A DNA stretch of 64,000 nucleotides, from the NCBI GenBank assembly GCA_025766275.1, contig JAFKAC010000005.1:2418001-2482000 (forward strand), read 5' to 3'. Below the pieces are notes generated by a model. That model saw nothing but the letters and a program-made list of their open reading frames with translations. It was not told the DNA's origin and did no database searches. A program made the translations under genes and the position numbers. Below are positions 36,699-47,756 of the stretch, piece by piece; within the stretch, counting starts at the first letter, position 1, and every line of letters starts with the position of its first letter. This stretch comes from Lactarius indigo (lineage: Eukaryota; Basidiomycota; Agaricomycetes; Russulales; Russulaceae).

Positions 36699-38675
36699 CT
36701 AGTATCGTATCCTTTTCGTCCTGGTCGAACTCTGGAACTTCGATGTCTCTCTCCGTAGCCGTCTGTAAGGATCAACCGTCATTAATAAAAATAGAAAAAG
36801 AAAGAATCCGCGCGACGCACCTACTCGCGCGCTCCCGCTCGATCTCGCGCCTCTCTACCTCCTCCTGTGACAGCATCTCCCACCGCGTCTTAAATTCCTC
36901 AGCTTCCGCCCAGTCCCTCCACACGCTCCGTAAGATCCGCGGTCCCCGACCCTCCTTCGGCGTCCGGCCCCATCCGAGCCCGAGCCCAGTCTTGTCCTTC
37001 ATCACCCCGAGCGCGCTCTTGTCCTTCGACCCATCCTCTGCGCTCGCCGCCTGCTCCATCGGGAACCCGCCAATGACGCCCCACTCGATCGCGTCCTTCT
37101 TATGCTTCATCAGTTCCTCGTGCACTGCATGCGCGATCAGGGGCTCTGCCTCGCCCGCGAGTCCGAGATCGAGGCAGAGCTGGTGCGTGAACTCTTCTGG
37201 TGTGAGTCCGGAACGTAAGTCCCACTCGATGTGGTCGAGCAGATGGTGATTGTCCACCTGCACGTCGATCTGAAAGGCGATAAGTTAGGGCGGCGGATGA
37301 GGTGAGGTGATTCCGCGGGGGGGGGACGCACGCTAAGAATGACACGACATTCTGGGATCTCGTCTCCGTTCTCACCTCCCCCGTCCACTGCGAGCTCCAT
37401 ACTGCCCACGCCATCCTGGTCCTCCAACTGTGCGCGAATCTGCGCCGCGACCGTGTCTGCCCACGGCGCGGGTGGCAGATCGAGATCGGCGCAGAAGGTG
37501 CGCGCGAATTGTTCTGGCGTGACGAGCGACTCGTGTAAATTCCACACGAAGCAATCGCGGATGCGATGGGTGTCCGTCTCGAACTCGACGCGAATCGGTA
37601 CGAGCGCGACGGACCGCTGAGCCTGTTCGGCGAGCTTCTCCTCCGAACTACGCACCACGACGAGAGTGAGCAAGCGAGGAACGAGCGACCAAACAGATGA
37701 ACTCACAAATCCACGTGTTTCGTCGGTGCGAATGGCTTCGCTATTATGAAGCGTGCGGGCGGTATCAAGCCCAAATAACTCTGGTCCAGCTCCGTCCGGG
37801 ACGCAACCGCGGCCGCGGAAGGCGCGGGAGTCCCACCGACCGCATACGCCGTCCCACCATTAGCCACGCGAACGGTGCCGCGCGCCGCGCGAATGGCAGT
37901 GCGCGTCCCACCGCTCGCGACGAAATCCGATCCGTCCGAGTCGACCTCCCCAGCATCGGGGATATCGTCTCCCGAGCCGGGATCAGCGTAGCTCACGACG
38001 CCGCCGCGTCTCGGGCGCGTCGATGTCGACGCTGCTGTCGTTGTTGCGGCGACGGTAGTCGTGCCGGAGAGGACGGGCTGCACGAGGAGCGTCGCGCCTG
38101 TCTGCAGGCGCGAGGCGTAGGTCGATTGTAGTGCCTGGGGGGTTGTTGGGAGCGGGGCGCGCAGTCTGGCGCTGCGTGGGTCGGTTGGTGGTGGGGGCTG
38201 CGCGGCGGCTATGGTGGCTAGTGATGGTGGTGGTTGATACGCGAGAGGCTGGATGTGTGGGGCCGTGGCGGGGGTGGGAGTAACGGGGGCAGCTACGGGT
38301 GTGGGTACAAGATTGCTGCTTTTTGCTAAACGGCTGCGTCGTGACCCCGTGCGCGGGGGAGGAGTCGAAGATGTGGACCAATTTGCGATATTTTTCTGGT
38401 AAGCTGTATGAAAGGCACGGTTGTTAAAGAGATGGGGCTGGAAAAAAACAAGAAAGAAAGAAAAGAGAGTGAAAAAGAAAGCACTCACCGGCGGTACGCT
38501 GCGGTGTTGGAGCAGCATAAGCCTGATACTGCGCTCCACTGGCAGCATGAGAGAGCTGGCTGATGGTCTGCCTCAGCTGGCTATCGGACATTGTGCCAAA
38601 CTGCAGAGTATTGAATGTTGGCTGTTGCAGTAAGCCAGGAACAGGAGCCGGGCGCTGGTTCGAGTCTCCGGCCAT
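36699..38675 (-). CDS. SFH1: SNF5/SFH1 (SMARCB1-type) chromatin-remodelling subunit, intact copy
   Basis: Five exons join in frame: 38489-38675, 37707-38403, 37332-37647, 36821-37269 and 36699-36762, giving 570 residues. The N-terminal third is low-complexity, rich in Pro, Ala and Thr. Two SNF5 repeats follow: VPIRVEFETDTHRIRDCFVW and, after an intron, DVQVDNHHLLDHIEWDL with FTHQLCLDLGL. A charged helix and a basic tail RLRRETSKF end the protein. SNF5-family proteins are core subunits of SWI/SNF-type nucleosome remodellers; the size and tail favour the RSC-type SFH1, but SNF5 proper is not excluded. It is divergent from the family X polymerase with about 230 bp between starts. It is the only unbroken copy of four. 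Confidence 0.9.
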
Positions 38676-38906
38676 AGCTTTGCTGACAGAGTTGCTGACA
38701 GAGTCGACCGTCAGATTCGGAAAGAGGGTGCTTGGGGGGGGGGGTTACGGAAAGCCGTCGAAATTAGAGCCTTCGACACGCACGAACACGGGGGCAGAGT
38801 CGCGGAAAACGCGGAAACGTCTCGGAAGTGGTCGAAGTGGTCTGGTCTAAAGTGCAGGGGACGCGTCTGTCTCTCTCTCTCACACACTTCGCCTACTGTA
38901 GCCCCC
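38676..38906. promoter_or_regulatory. Divergent promoter, SFH1 (minus) and DNA polymerase X (plus)
   Basis: 231 bp between two start codons. Contains a run of G (about 38734-38744) and a CT repeat (tctctctctctcacac, about 38869-38886) just before the polymerase start. The SFH1 half is present in array copies 1-3, the polymerase half is not. Confidence 0.55.
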
Positions 38907-40805
38907 ATGTTCAAGCTCGCTCGCTGCACAAATCTCACTCGGCTCTTCTGTCGCGCGTCTCTTTCGAGGGTGTATTCGACAGGCCCCAACCAGGCTATCA
39001 TCGACCTCCTGCAGAGATGTGCGTCGTGCGTGGGTTGGTGTCGTGGTCGTGTCTGCCGCTCATCGTCCTCCAGGTCTCAAAGAAGAGGTCTCAAGTCCGA
39101 CACGCAATGCGTACAAAATACGCTCTTTCCGGGTCGCACTCGTGGCCATTTGCGAACACGACAAGCCCATTCGCTCCGGGAAAGGGGCCATCAAGGTGCG
39201 CTCTCGCATCATCGTCTCGTCCTCTGGTCACACTAACCCCTTTCAGTTACGTGGCATCGGCCTCGGGATTGCCAACCGGATAGACTTTTTCCTCCAGGGC
39301 AAAGAATATGTCTGTAGGCGTGTCCAAGCGCGACGTGTAATACTCATTTCTCATCTCTGGCACGTCATACCCAGGACGAGACATCAGAGAAACAAGCAAA
39401 GGCGCGTCTGCTAGCAGTCGAAGCGTTCCAAAAAATTCCTGGAATCGGGTGAGCGAGCCTGCAGCGATCCTGGTTTTTTCTTATCCACTCTCTTTATTTT
39501 TCAGGGAACGCACGGCAACGAATCTCGTGAATGCGGGAGCCACGTCCGACTCTGACCTTGACCTCCCCAAATACGCGGATCTCTTGTCACCGTCCCAAAA
39601 AGTGAACGTCAGGTATCGCAACCACCTGACAAGACCAGTGTCTCGATCAGCGGCCGAGGAGATCACGGTGCGCGCTTTCTTCCATGTCCTGAGCCACCTT
39701 TGACACGGCCCCAAGGCCTTTATCCGCGACCACATCTCCACCAACTTTGAAGTACACCTCACAGGCGCATAGTGAGTCCCCAGCCCTCTTCCTCCCCCCC
39801 CAAAACCAAACTCCCGCCTCAGCCGACGTGACGCCTCCGACCTCCCAGAAGTTACCATCCTGCTCCACCACCGCCGGCACATCCACGTCCCCACCCCACA
39901 ACCACCAGACGGAGGAGACGCACCCGACCACCCAAGCCCGAACCCGACCTCGCGCGTGCGCACGCGCGGCAGGCCACCCATGCCCTTCTTTCAGGTGAAT
40001 CCGCCCGCCGTCTCGCGCCAGACCTCACCGCTCCTGCAGGACGTCGTGCGTCCACTCGAGGCTGCAGCGCTCCTCGCAGCGCCCCTCTCCTCCGGCCCAT
40101 ACAGATGGCGCGGCGTCGCGCTCCTCCCTCCCCGTCTCAACAAGCGCCCCCCCAGTGGCGAATGGCAGGAAGTCGGCGACCGCATGCGCGATCTCCGCGC
40201 CGCGCGGGGCACCTACGTCCGTCTCGACCTCAGGCGAGCTATACTCTTCTCACAACGTAGTAAAAGTAGCTGACTTGGGAGAGTGCGGCAGCCTGGCGCC
40301 GCTCAAGTCCCGCGGCGCGGCGCAGCTCGCGCTTACGGGCGACGAGGAGTTCTTGCGCATCGCACGGCTCGCGGCTGCGCGACACGGGATGCACCTCGAC
40401 GAGTACGGTCTATGGCGCTGGCACGCGCCGGAGTCCCGCTCCACCGATGACTACGACGACGACGACGAGGGCGATATATGCGCGGGGTATTGGGAGCTCG
40501 TGGAGGGCGAGAATGAGGAGCGCATACTCGACGAGCTCGCGCTCGGCTCCATCCCGCCCGCGCGGCGCAACTTCCGTTTCCTCGCGAGCTCGAAGCGCGT
40601 CTCGGCGCGGGCCGGGAGGCTCGATCTTGGCACGGACACGTCTGTCGCGAAGCGGGGCCAGCCGTCAAGGAATCATTCTGAGGTGGACTCCTCTGGTGGT
40701 AGCTTGGATTCAGTGGTCGTTGGCGCTGGTTCTGGGTTGCCAGAAGAGGTCATTGACGAGATTTGGGTCGAGACGACAAAAAAGGCAGCAGCATCTCTCT
40801 CATAG
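38907..40805 (+). CDS. Family X DNA polymerase (Pol beta-like) with altered catalytic DxD motif
   Basis: Eight exons join in frame: 38907-39018, 39074-39195, 39247-39309, 39375-39448, 39505-39667, 39716-39771, 39823-40233 and 40292-40805, giving 504 residues. The last intron is of GC-AG type. Order of parts: a possible mitochondrial N-terminus (MFKLARCTNLTRLFCRASL), the 8-kDa domain (NAYKIRSF, LRGIGLGIANRIDFFL), helix-hairpin-helix FQKIPGIGERTATNLVNAG, palm TGAYRRD, LDLSLAPLKSRGAAQLALTG, and the thumb end HGMHLDEYGLWRW. The family performs gap-filling DNA repair synthesis. The two palm aspartates of the D-x-D motif, expected in the segment SDLPEVTILL, read E-V-T; the third aspartate (RLDLS) is present. 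Polymerase activity is therefore doubtful. The C-terminus has an acidic insert and a tail of no known role. Confidence 0.88.
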
Positions 40806-40901
40806 TTATCATTATCAACCCCACTCTATTTTTTTTTTATCTAAAAACACATTCGTCGCACAAGGACGGTTTTTTTTTTCTTGGCGTGCTCACGCGTTGC
40901 T

Positions 40902-42438
40902 CTAGTACCAGATACTCCGCGTCCGGTGCGCAGGCAACATCGGCTGCGTCTTGACGCCCTCGATCCTATCCTCGCCCTCCTCGATCCTCTTCGCCAAATC
41001 CCACAAGAAAAAGTCGATCAGCACGCTGCTGACCGCCGCGCCGTCGCCGTCATCATCAGCACGGAGAGCCGCGGCGACGCGCTCGACAGCGACGATCGAC
41101 GCGGCGCGTATGGCGACCTCCTCGCGCGACACGCCGCTGACGAGCAGCTCGCGCGTACGGAGCGTGTGCACGAGCGCGGGCGCATACGTCAGCAGCCGCA
41201 GGTGGTGCAGGATCTGCGGCACGCGGTAGTCCGCGAACATGGTGAGCTGCGCGATGCCGCGCGGGAAGAGCGGGTGGGGTTGTTGCTCCGAGGCGCTGCC
41301 TGGGGCCGGGGAGAAGGCTGCCCAGGTCTCTGCGGTCAGGATCTGGGCGCGCTTCCAGAAGAAGACTGTTTTCGCGAAATCAGAGGAATGGGGGGGACTA
41401 GTAGTAAGTTAACAGACTTTGGCGTCCTTCGAACCAGTGCTCGTCGCGGAAGGAAGGGAACGTGTCCGCGACCATCTGCGCGAGCTGTAATCCCGACGCG
41501 TCGTAATTGTACTGGCGCTGAAAGGCCTCGATGAATCCTTGGAAAGATCCACCGAATCCCTGTTCTCGCATGAGAAAAAAAAAAGAAGAGTGCCATCGGC
41601 GAGGGGGGGACGCTCACCGCGCACAGAATCGCGCCGACCTCGCGCATGATGGCGATCCGCTCGCGCAAGAGCGGGATGCCCTCGATTGCCTGCGGCGCCG
41701 CGCGGAAGACATGCTCGATGAGGGTATCTGGACAGCGCTCCTCGGACGCATAGAACTTAGGGTCTGTGATCGGAATGCCCTCTTCGAGCGCTGCGGCGCA
41801 GAAAAAAAAAAATTCCAACGCCAAAAGTGTAAATAAAATCAAAATTCAAAAAGGCTTTTTTTTTTTTGCGTCAATGTCGCGCACCTCTGTCCAGGGCTGC
41901 GACGAGGCTCCAATACCCCGTGTGCACGACGCGGTGGTCGCTGTCCCAGCCTTCGCGCCACTCGACGCCGTAGCAGTAGTCGGTGCCGTCGTACTGAGAC
42001 CAGAAGCTGAAGTTGAGCGACGAGATGAGGAAGATCCAGTCGAGGGTCGCGCGTGTGCCAGGATGGGCAGGGTCGTAGGGCTCGGGCGGGCACAGATGCA
42101 GAGGGTGGGTGTGCCAGGTCCGAGGGGTATAGCCGTCCTTGATCAAGCGCTCTCCGACCTTCACGAGCGAGATAACTGAGAGTGCTCAGAGCAACAGAAG
42201 AAAGCACGCACGTATTGCGCCGCTGCAGCCACGCCGTCCTCGTTTATTTGGACGATATCGTCGACAGACTGGATGCAAAAAGTTACAGAATCAATGATTG
42301 TAGATCGTGCGCGTGACTCACCTCGAGGACAAAGTCCGCGCTAACAACGACGGGGTTTGTGGCGTCTAGTGGGTCCTCGTTCTGCTTTTCAAAAGTGAGA
42401 AGGGCGCCGTCCCGATGAACTCGAGGAAGAATAGTCAT
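40902..42438 (-). CDS. QNG1: Queuosine salvage protein, queuosine 5'-phosphate N-glycosylase/hydrolase (DUF2419)
   Basis: Six exons join in frame: 42322-42438, 42208-42268, 41885-42175, 41618-41790, 41418-41559 and 40902-41365, giving 415 residues. Family features: SADFVLE at the start, WIFLISSLNFSFWSQ and GYWSLVAALDRALEEGIPIT in the middle, GGSFQGF, FPSFRDEHWFEGR, FFWKRAQILTAETW, and LTMFADYRVPQIL near the end. QNG1 releases queuine from queuosine 5'-monophosphate, letting eukaryotes recycle queuine from diet or microbes for tRNA modification. A loop after AETWAAF (PAPGSASEQQPHPLFPRG) is species-specific. The exon 2 donor was chosen by frame; one nearby alternative breaks the frame. Converges on the polymerase gene, with about 96 bp between stops. 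Confidence 0.9.
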
Positions 42439-42963
42439 AATGGGAGTAGGGAGGGGAAAGGGAGAAAAGAAAGGGCCGGAGTGTCGTTGTTGACGATGGA
42501 AATCATCTTGTCGATTTTGATCAACCGCCGGCTCGACCCATCGTGGCAAATTCTCATGCACGCACGTTACAGTTTTCCGCCAGTTCCAGTGCACGCTGCG
42601 TCGCGCTGTTTTGTTTGCACCCGCGCGACGAGAACGACAACGACAATACAAAAACTCAAATTCACGTGGCGTCGACCAACTCTAATCGAACCGAGATCCC
42701 ATCAGAGGCGCGCTATCATTACACCTCGTTCCATTACAATGACGGTTGTCCCCTGCCATTTTGAGAACATAGTCGACCTCGAGAGCGGGACTCGTAATAT
42801 AGTCGAGGGTGTTATCTCATAGAATTAAGGTTATAGAATAGTCATCTGTGTTGCTCTGCTCGCACCCCATTCAAACCCTCGCCTATGTCCAAAAAATGGT
42901 CACCAGGGGACAATCGTTATGGAACCAGCTATATTCGTACAACACACGAGTCCGTTGCGGTAC

Positions 42964-43574
42964 TCATTCCTTTCGCGTAGGTTGCCAAGCGCTAGCCTCA
43001 CCCGCTAATATCTGATCCCCGTGCTCTTTCAACGTCGACTAGATCGAAAAGTCAGCCTCTATTCCACGTGCACAGCACCACACGGCTTACTTTACGGAGA
43101 ACCTATATTCTCATATGGTTAAGCCCAAGAATAAGAGTAAATGGGGCTTTACTCACCGCACCACGAGTCTTCTGTACGCCGCGGAAGGACGAAGGTCAGG
43201 TTCTATTCATTCTGGTCTAGGAGTCATTCACAAACCTTTGCATAGGCTTGAAGAGTGTTCGTTAAGTACGCGAGCCTGAGTGTAAAAAGTAGGATAGACT
43301 TTACCTATCACCTGGTCCTTCCACGGAACCTTCCCGGTTGGAGACGTGGGACTAGCCGAGGGCGACTCGGTTGTCCCCTGCGCGCTGGTGTCTGCGACCC
43401 TGTTCTCCTCCGTACCAAAACCCCGCGGAGGCGGCGTCCCAGTGCGAATAGGTTGAACCGTCGTAAAGAGGGGAGCGGCATTCTGTGCGCAGAGGGACAA
43501 TGAGACGATAGTCGGGTCAGTTTAGGATGCCATCGACCTACTGTAGTAGATGTGGGAGCTGTCATCGTGTTCAT
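42964..43574 (-). CDS. Small conserved fungal protein built from micro-exons, function unknown
   Basis: Six exons fit family sequence and frame: 43542-43574, 43305-43482, 43236-43246 (11 nt), 43157-43171 (15 nt), 43091-43102 (12 nt) and 42964-43038, giving 107 residues. The C-terminal core reads VPWKDQVIAYAKKTRGAVLR, then STLKEHGDQILAGEAS, resembling a small basidiomycete protein with a DQV-GYAK-TRG and KEHG-ILxGE pattern. I know of no function. The N-terminal half is Pro/Thr/Ser-rich. All splice sites are GT-AG. Two flanking ATGs could serve as start; I used the upstream one at 43574. Confidence 0.72.
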
Positions 43575-44713
43575 TGTCGCTGTCGCCCCCGCAAGGAACT
43601 TCAAATAGGAGGCTACAACAGTGACGTCATTGCGTTTTGTTCTCCAACCTTGCTGATGTCATTCCCATATCGGTTGGGTCAGAAGGAGCGTTGGAGTGAG
43701 TGCTCCTCAGAAAGACCTTGTGACTACGCTCATTCCATGAAGCATCAACACTGCCCCTTTTTAGAGGTTAGAGCAGTTATCTCACGTCATACTTGTTGTT
43801 CGTCGACGAGTTCGATCCGATCACTCCCTAGACAGCGAGGTGATAATCTGCATAGGGTGTTTAGGGGCGTTCATGCAGGTGTGGAACGCTGTGGCCAACA
43901 TGGGTCATGTGAAAGTCCGCTATCGTGGCTACTGAGATGATCAACCTGTTAGTTGCGCCGGCATCTCGCGGACCATCTGAGATGATGTCGCTTTTCTCCC
44001 TTTTGTACATTGCCGCTGTACGGCCACTCAATCGCCCCGAGCTCTTCTCTATGGGGGTCAACGCGCTGGCAAGTTTATTTCCGCGTAGCCCGGGGACTCC
44101 GCTGCGGAACACGCTGCTGGCGAAGGCCGGTCGCAAAAAGTGAGGTCGCATGGCGCGCCCTGTGCGTGTCTTGCTTGGACCAGCTGACAGTGACCGGCGC
44201 TCGACGGCCTTGACGCCGCCCTTGTCCCGTAGCTTGTGTCACGCAGCGTTTACTGTAAGCGCCGCTGCTCTACTTCTACCTACCATCGCGGGAACTACTA
44301 CTCGCCGAGAACCATGCGTACAGTTTTCTTTTGCGCCCCGCTCTTGCGCCATCTGCAGAAGCGTCGGTGGACCATGTTTTGCGGAGACGGTCAGCGCAAG
44401 TATGGCGAGGCATACTGCGGCGCCGATCTGGTCGCGCTCGTAAAGTACGGGAGGAGGCGGGGAATGGGCGAGAGATCAGGCGGGCCTAGGACTTGCAGGC
44501 TTCCCATTCTGGAGTCTCTAAAAAAGTCACACCCGGCTTGGAGGAAGAGATGAGACCAGAAAGAGCCTTCAAGTGTTTATAAAATTGGAGGGTAGAAACG
44601 CCTAACACGAGGCACATCATTACCTACAGGACGCAGTCGCAGCACTGTGCACTGGCAGTCGATTCCCTAGAACAGCTCAAGCATTACAAGAGAGAAACAC
44701 CACGCGCGGCAAG
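43575..44713. other. Interval with no convincing gene
   Basis: A short plus frame, about 43937-44143 (69 codons from its first ATG), has a membrane-like stretch MMSLFSLLYIAAV and a basic end, but no splice context or family. Other frames look random. A TATA-like tttataaaatt lies at about 44575, 130 bp before the 44714 ORF. Confidence 0.35.
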
Positions 44714-45319
44714 ATGCCTGCCACTTCGCAACGAAGCCCAACGCCGTCTCCCCCACGCAGCTGGGTCTGTACTGCGGTACTGGGCGAAGCGTCTAGCATC
44801 ATTCATGAGGAAAGAGCGGAGCTCGACCCGAGTAAGTTCGATGACGAGGTATTTAATTACATCCTCAGTTATGGCGACATTGGAGTCCTGGTCTTGGTCC
44901 TGGCAGAGTGGTTTGACAAGCGAGTTCTAGTTTTGGCGTTGTTATCAGCAACTCCTCGGGGTACCCACTCTTTTCTCCGTGGAGATCATGCGCGGCTCAA
45001 GACATCTCAGGCCATTCAGGAACAGATGAGTCATGGATCCATCAAAGGGGGTAGTAATATCGGAGGGTTCCCCTCTTGCCAGTGGTATGCGTCCGTCGAA
45101 GATCAAAATTCAGGTCGTACAGATGCGATGGCCCCATATTCTCGCCTAGGAGTCCGGTCAATGCCGAACTACTATGTCGAGGCACACCAAGCACAGCACT
45201 GGCGAGTGATGAGTTTATCCAACGCCCAACGCGATGGTGGGAGAAAGATGGTCCTGTATCAAATGCACCACTGGCAAGCTGCGTTTCACAGAGAGGTCGG
45301 ACCTATGATCATTGAGTAA
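44714..45319 (+). CDS. Hypothetical 201-aa protein
   Basis: Single uninterrupted frame from ATG 44714 to TAA. The N-terminus is Ser/Pro-rich (MPATSQRSPTPSPPRSW), followed by an acidic stretch and a hydrophobic segment (GVLVLVLAEWFDKRVLVLAL), then a polar C-terminal half. Not recognised. It could be a single-exon gene or a chance frame; length and a TATA-like element upstream give modest support. Confidence 0.35.
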   Translation: MPATSQRSPTPSPPRSWVCTAVLGEASSIIHEERAELDPSKFDDEVFNYILSYGDIGVLVLVLAEWFDKRVLVLALLSATPRGTHSFLRGDHARLKTSQAIQEQMSHGSIKGGSNIGGFPSCQWYASVEDQNSGRTDAMAPYSRLGVRSMPNYYVEAHQAQHWRVMSLSNAQRDGGRKMVLYQMHHWQAAFHREVGPMIIE

Positions 45320-45530
45320 GGAGCGGCGCTGCTCTCTCATTTCACAAATGCCGATGCAACAGCGCACCATTCCTGTTCCAATGCCAATAGCCCAATCGCC
45401 AGTCCTCATCCCCAGGGTTGCTCCGATGTTTCGCTTCATTTCTACAGTACACAGATTCGTTACAGTCATATTATGTGTACAACCATGATAACATGACGGT
45501 TTAAAAGAGCAAATCCTCGCACCCGGGCCG

Positions 45531-47756
45531 TCATGGTGCTTCCATTGCTGCGATGATCAATCCTTCCGCGCATTTTGACCTAGGGCGAATCGCACATGCA
45601 AATGCTTCAGGGTACCTTTTTTGTTTTGCAAAATGAGGAATCATCAATCAGGATTTTGTGTGGTCCCCGGGATTGGCGCTCTGCATCTGCAACTTACGAT
45701 ATCAGCCCTGTCGTGAAATCTTCTTCAGGGATCAGGGGTACCCCGTCATCGTCCGTGGTGGGAGAGATCTCGAAAGCAGCCAACACCGACGCGATAGTGA
45801 TCCACATTGACGAGCGTGCCATGAACCGCCCAGGGCATATCCGGCGTCCGAATCCAAAGACCGCGTCAGGCAACTTGACGTCGGGATCGAGGAACCGCTC
45901 AGGCCGAAACTGATTCGGGTCTGGGAAAACAGACTCATCATGCAACAATGCCCTGGGTGGTGGTGGTCACCCCCGCAAGGTCAGCGAGAGAGGCGCTCCA
46001 TTTGATACGCCTTACCAGGTGTTCCCTATCACTATGCTCCCAGCTGGCAGAAAATAACCTTCGTAGACGTCGTCCGCGATCAGACGGTGGGGGACGGCTA
46101 ATGTTCGGGGGATTTAAATAGGGTCGTCGCATGAACGACGAGGGTCAAGGCATACCAATTGGCGCGACTGGGTGCCATCGCATGACCTCCTTGACTAGCG
46201 CCGACACGTAAGGGAGAGTCGTCTCATCGCCAAAATCGGGAAGCCGCGCGGTCCCTACAACCCTGTCGATCTCCATCTGTGCTCTTCTCTGCGCGTCAGG
46301 GTGAAGAACCATCGCGAGGAAAAATGTAAGGAACGCAGAGACAGTCTATCGAATAGCTTGGGTGTCAGGCGGGTTTCAAATGCCGCAAAAGATACGCCGA
46401 CTGACGGTGTCCGCTCCACCTGACGGGTGAATAACCGGGAGATCAGGACATGGGCATCGAGAACATTGTGCGTACTTGCCAAGATACATGGTCGCAGGGA
46501 CAGCCTTCGATGTTAATTCGTCTTCATATGACGGTTCTCCACGAAGACCGGTGATCATGGACGCTGCGACGGACGGCACTGCGATGCCTTTTGCCTGAAT
46601 CGCGACTGTCAATCAGATAATATGGCCAACAGCCGCACAACCGCAGCGCACAAGGGCATCCTTCACAGCCTGATACGGCTTGTCTAACATCTCGTCGATG
46701 TGGGGTGCCAGTCTTGCGGCCTCCTTTTTGAAACTAGCCCCGGGGAACCACCAAGGTAGGTACATGTCTACACAGTCATCGCATAAGGGACAGGATCTCG
46801 GGTATCATCAGGAACTCACAGAATGGAAGCATGTCGAAAGTCCAGCCAGTTATGGACGCCGATTCCACAGCTTGGAGCGCTCTCTCTGCTAAAAATATGT
46901 ATGGATCATCGCGTGGGGCAATGTCGATGCCGTACGCGATTCCCATGATTATCTGCCCTGACATGCTGAGTGACGGCGCGCATCGTTGATCAGCAGACTA
47001 AGAAAGAAAACTAGTCGACACTTACAACCTCAGGTGGTCCCGATAATTACTGGGTGTACAAAGGAGATTCACAAGAAGCTGGCGAGTGGCTTTCAGCTCC
47101 CGAGGTAAATACTGCCGTGATGCCTGGGGGTGAAAGTGTTCGTGAAATACTTTGCGCCAAGTTCTCCATCGAGGACCGTATGGAAGAAATGCGATGTTCC
47201 AATTCATGCGTATTCTATTTGGAAGCCCGCCAAAGTCAGCTTCCATGTGATATGGGAAAGACCGAGCAATTACAATTGAGTCAGGGAAGGGAGTAGTGGC
47301 CTTTGAACGACTTTCTTATTAGCAACCCCAATATGATTCGGAGGGACGACTCGAACCTATCAGAATAGAGCGAAGATCGCTTTTCAAAGAGCTCACACGC
47401 GGCCTTTGTGGAGCTCAGGACAATAACGTGGGTTCCGAGGACCTGGGCGTGCACTATATCCGAATCTATAGTTTCTGAGATGTAAGATGCACTCTTGATT
47501 AGCAGGGGAATTACATACTGTACTGTTTACCCCATCGCCAATAAGTTAGCCACTGGTTCCTGCTGGGCATATCCAGAACATTGCCGACTATAGGTAAACC
47601 CTCGGGACCAGGGGGAAAGGGAAGAACGCTCTGCCTTCTCCTGACAAGGTGGAAGAAGATTGTGACGCAGAAAGAGATGACGAGCGTCCATGCACAAGCA
47701 CGACTCGAGAAGAACCCCACATTCAGCACTTGCGAGTTGGCTTGAGTGCTTTGCAT
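45531..47756 (-). CDS. Cytochrome P450 monooxygenase, with one apparent 1-nt frameshift
   Basis: Eleven exons can be placed. The N-terminus has a membrane anchor (AWTLVISFCVTIFFHLV) then the proline hinge PFPPGPEGLPIVGN. Next come FLPYGPRWRTWRKVFHEHF (C-helix WR-R), LGGADTTVSA (I-helix oxygen-binding motif, split around a 14-nt exon 46406-46419), KEVMRWHP (ExxR), FRPERF and the heme motif FGFGRRICPG near 45.83 kb. The end is YPEAFACAIRPRS, stop at 45531. One intron is GC-AG (donor about 46479). In the exon 46156-46346 a run of six T (46316-46321, complement) has one base too many for the frame LTFFLAM, so the gene is either newly inactivated or the run is a sequence error. Substrate unknown; the neighbours do not suggest a pathway. 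Confidence 0.82.

Larger units (their letters stand above)
34217..38870. repeat. Partial array unit 4, right boundary of the array
   Basis: Starts in the same register and includes NLR leader, MFS fragment and SFH1, but here SFH1 is intact and similarity to units 1-3 stops just upstream of it, before the polymerase start at 38907. No H2A.Z block or NLR follows. Confidence 0.8.

Noticed and set aside
36683..37249. Long plus-strand frames antisense to SFH1 and its copies (up to about 190 codons)
   Set aside because: They mirror the codon structure of the SFH1 exons and carry no domain; they are shadows of high GC coding sequence.
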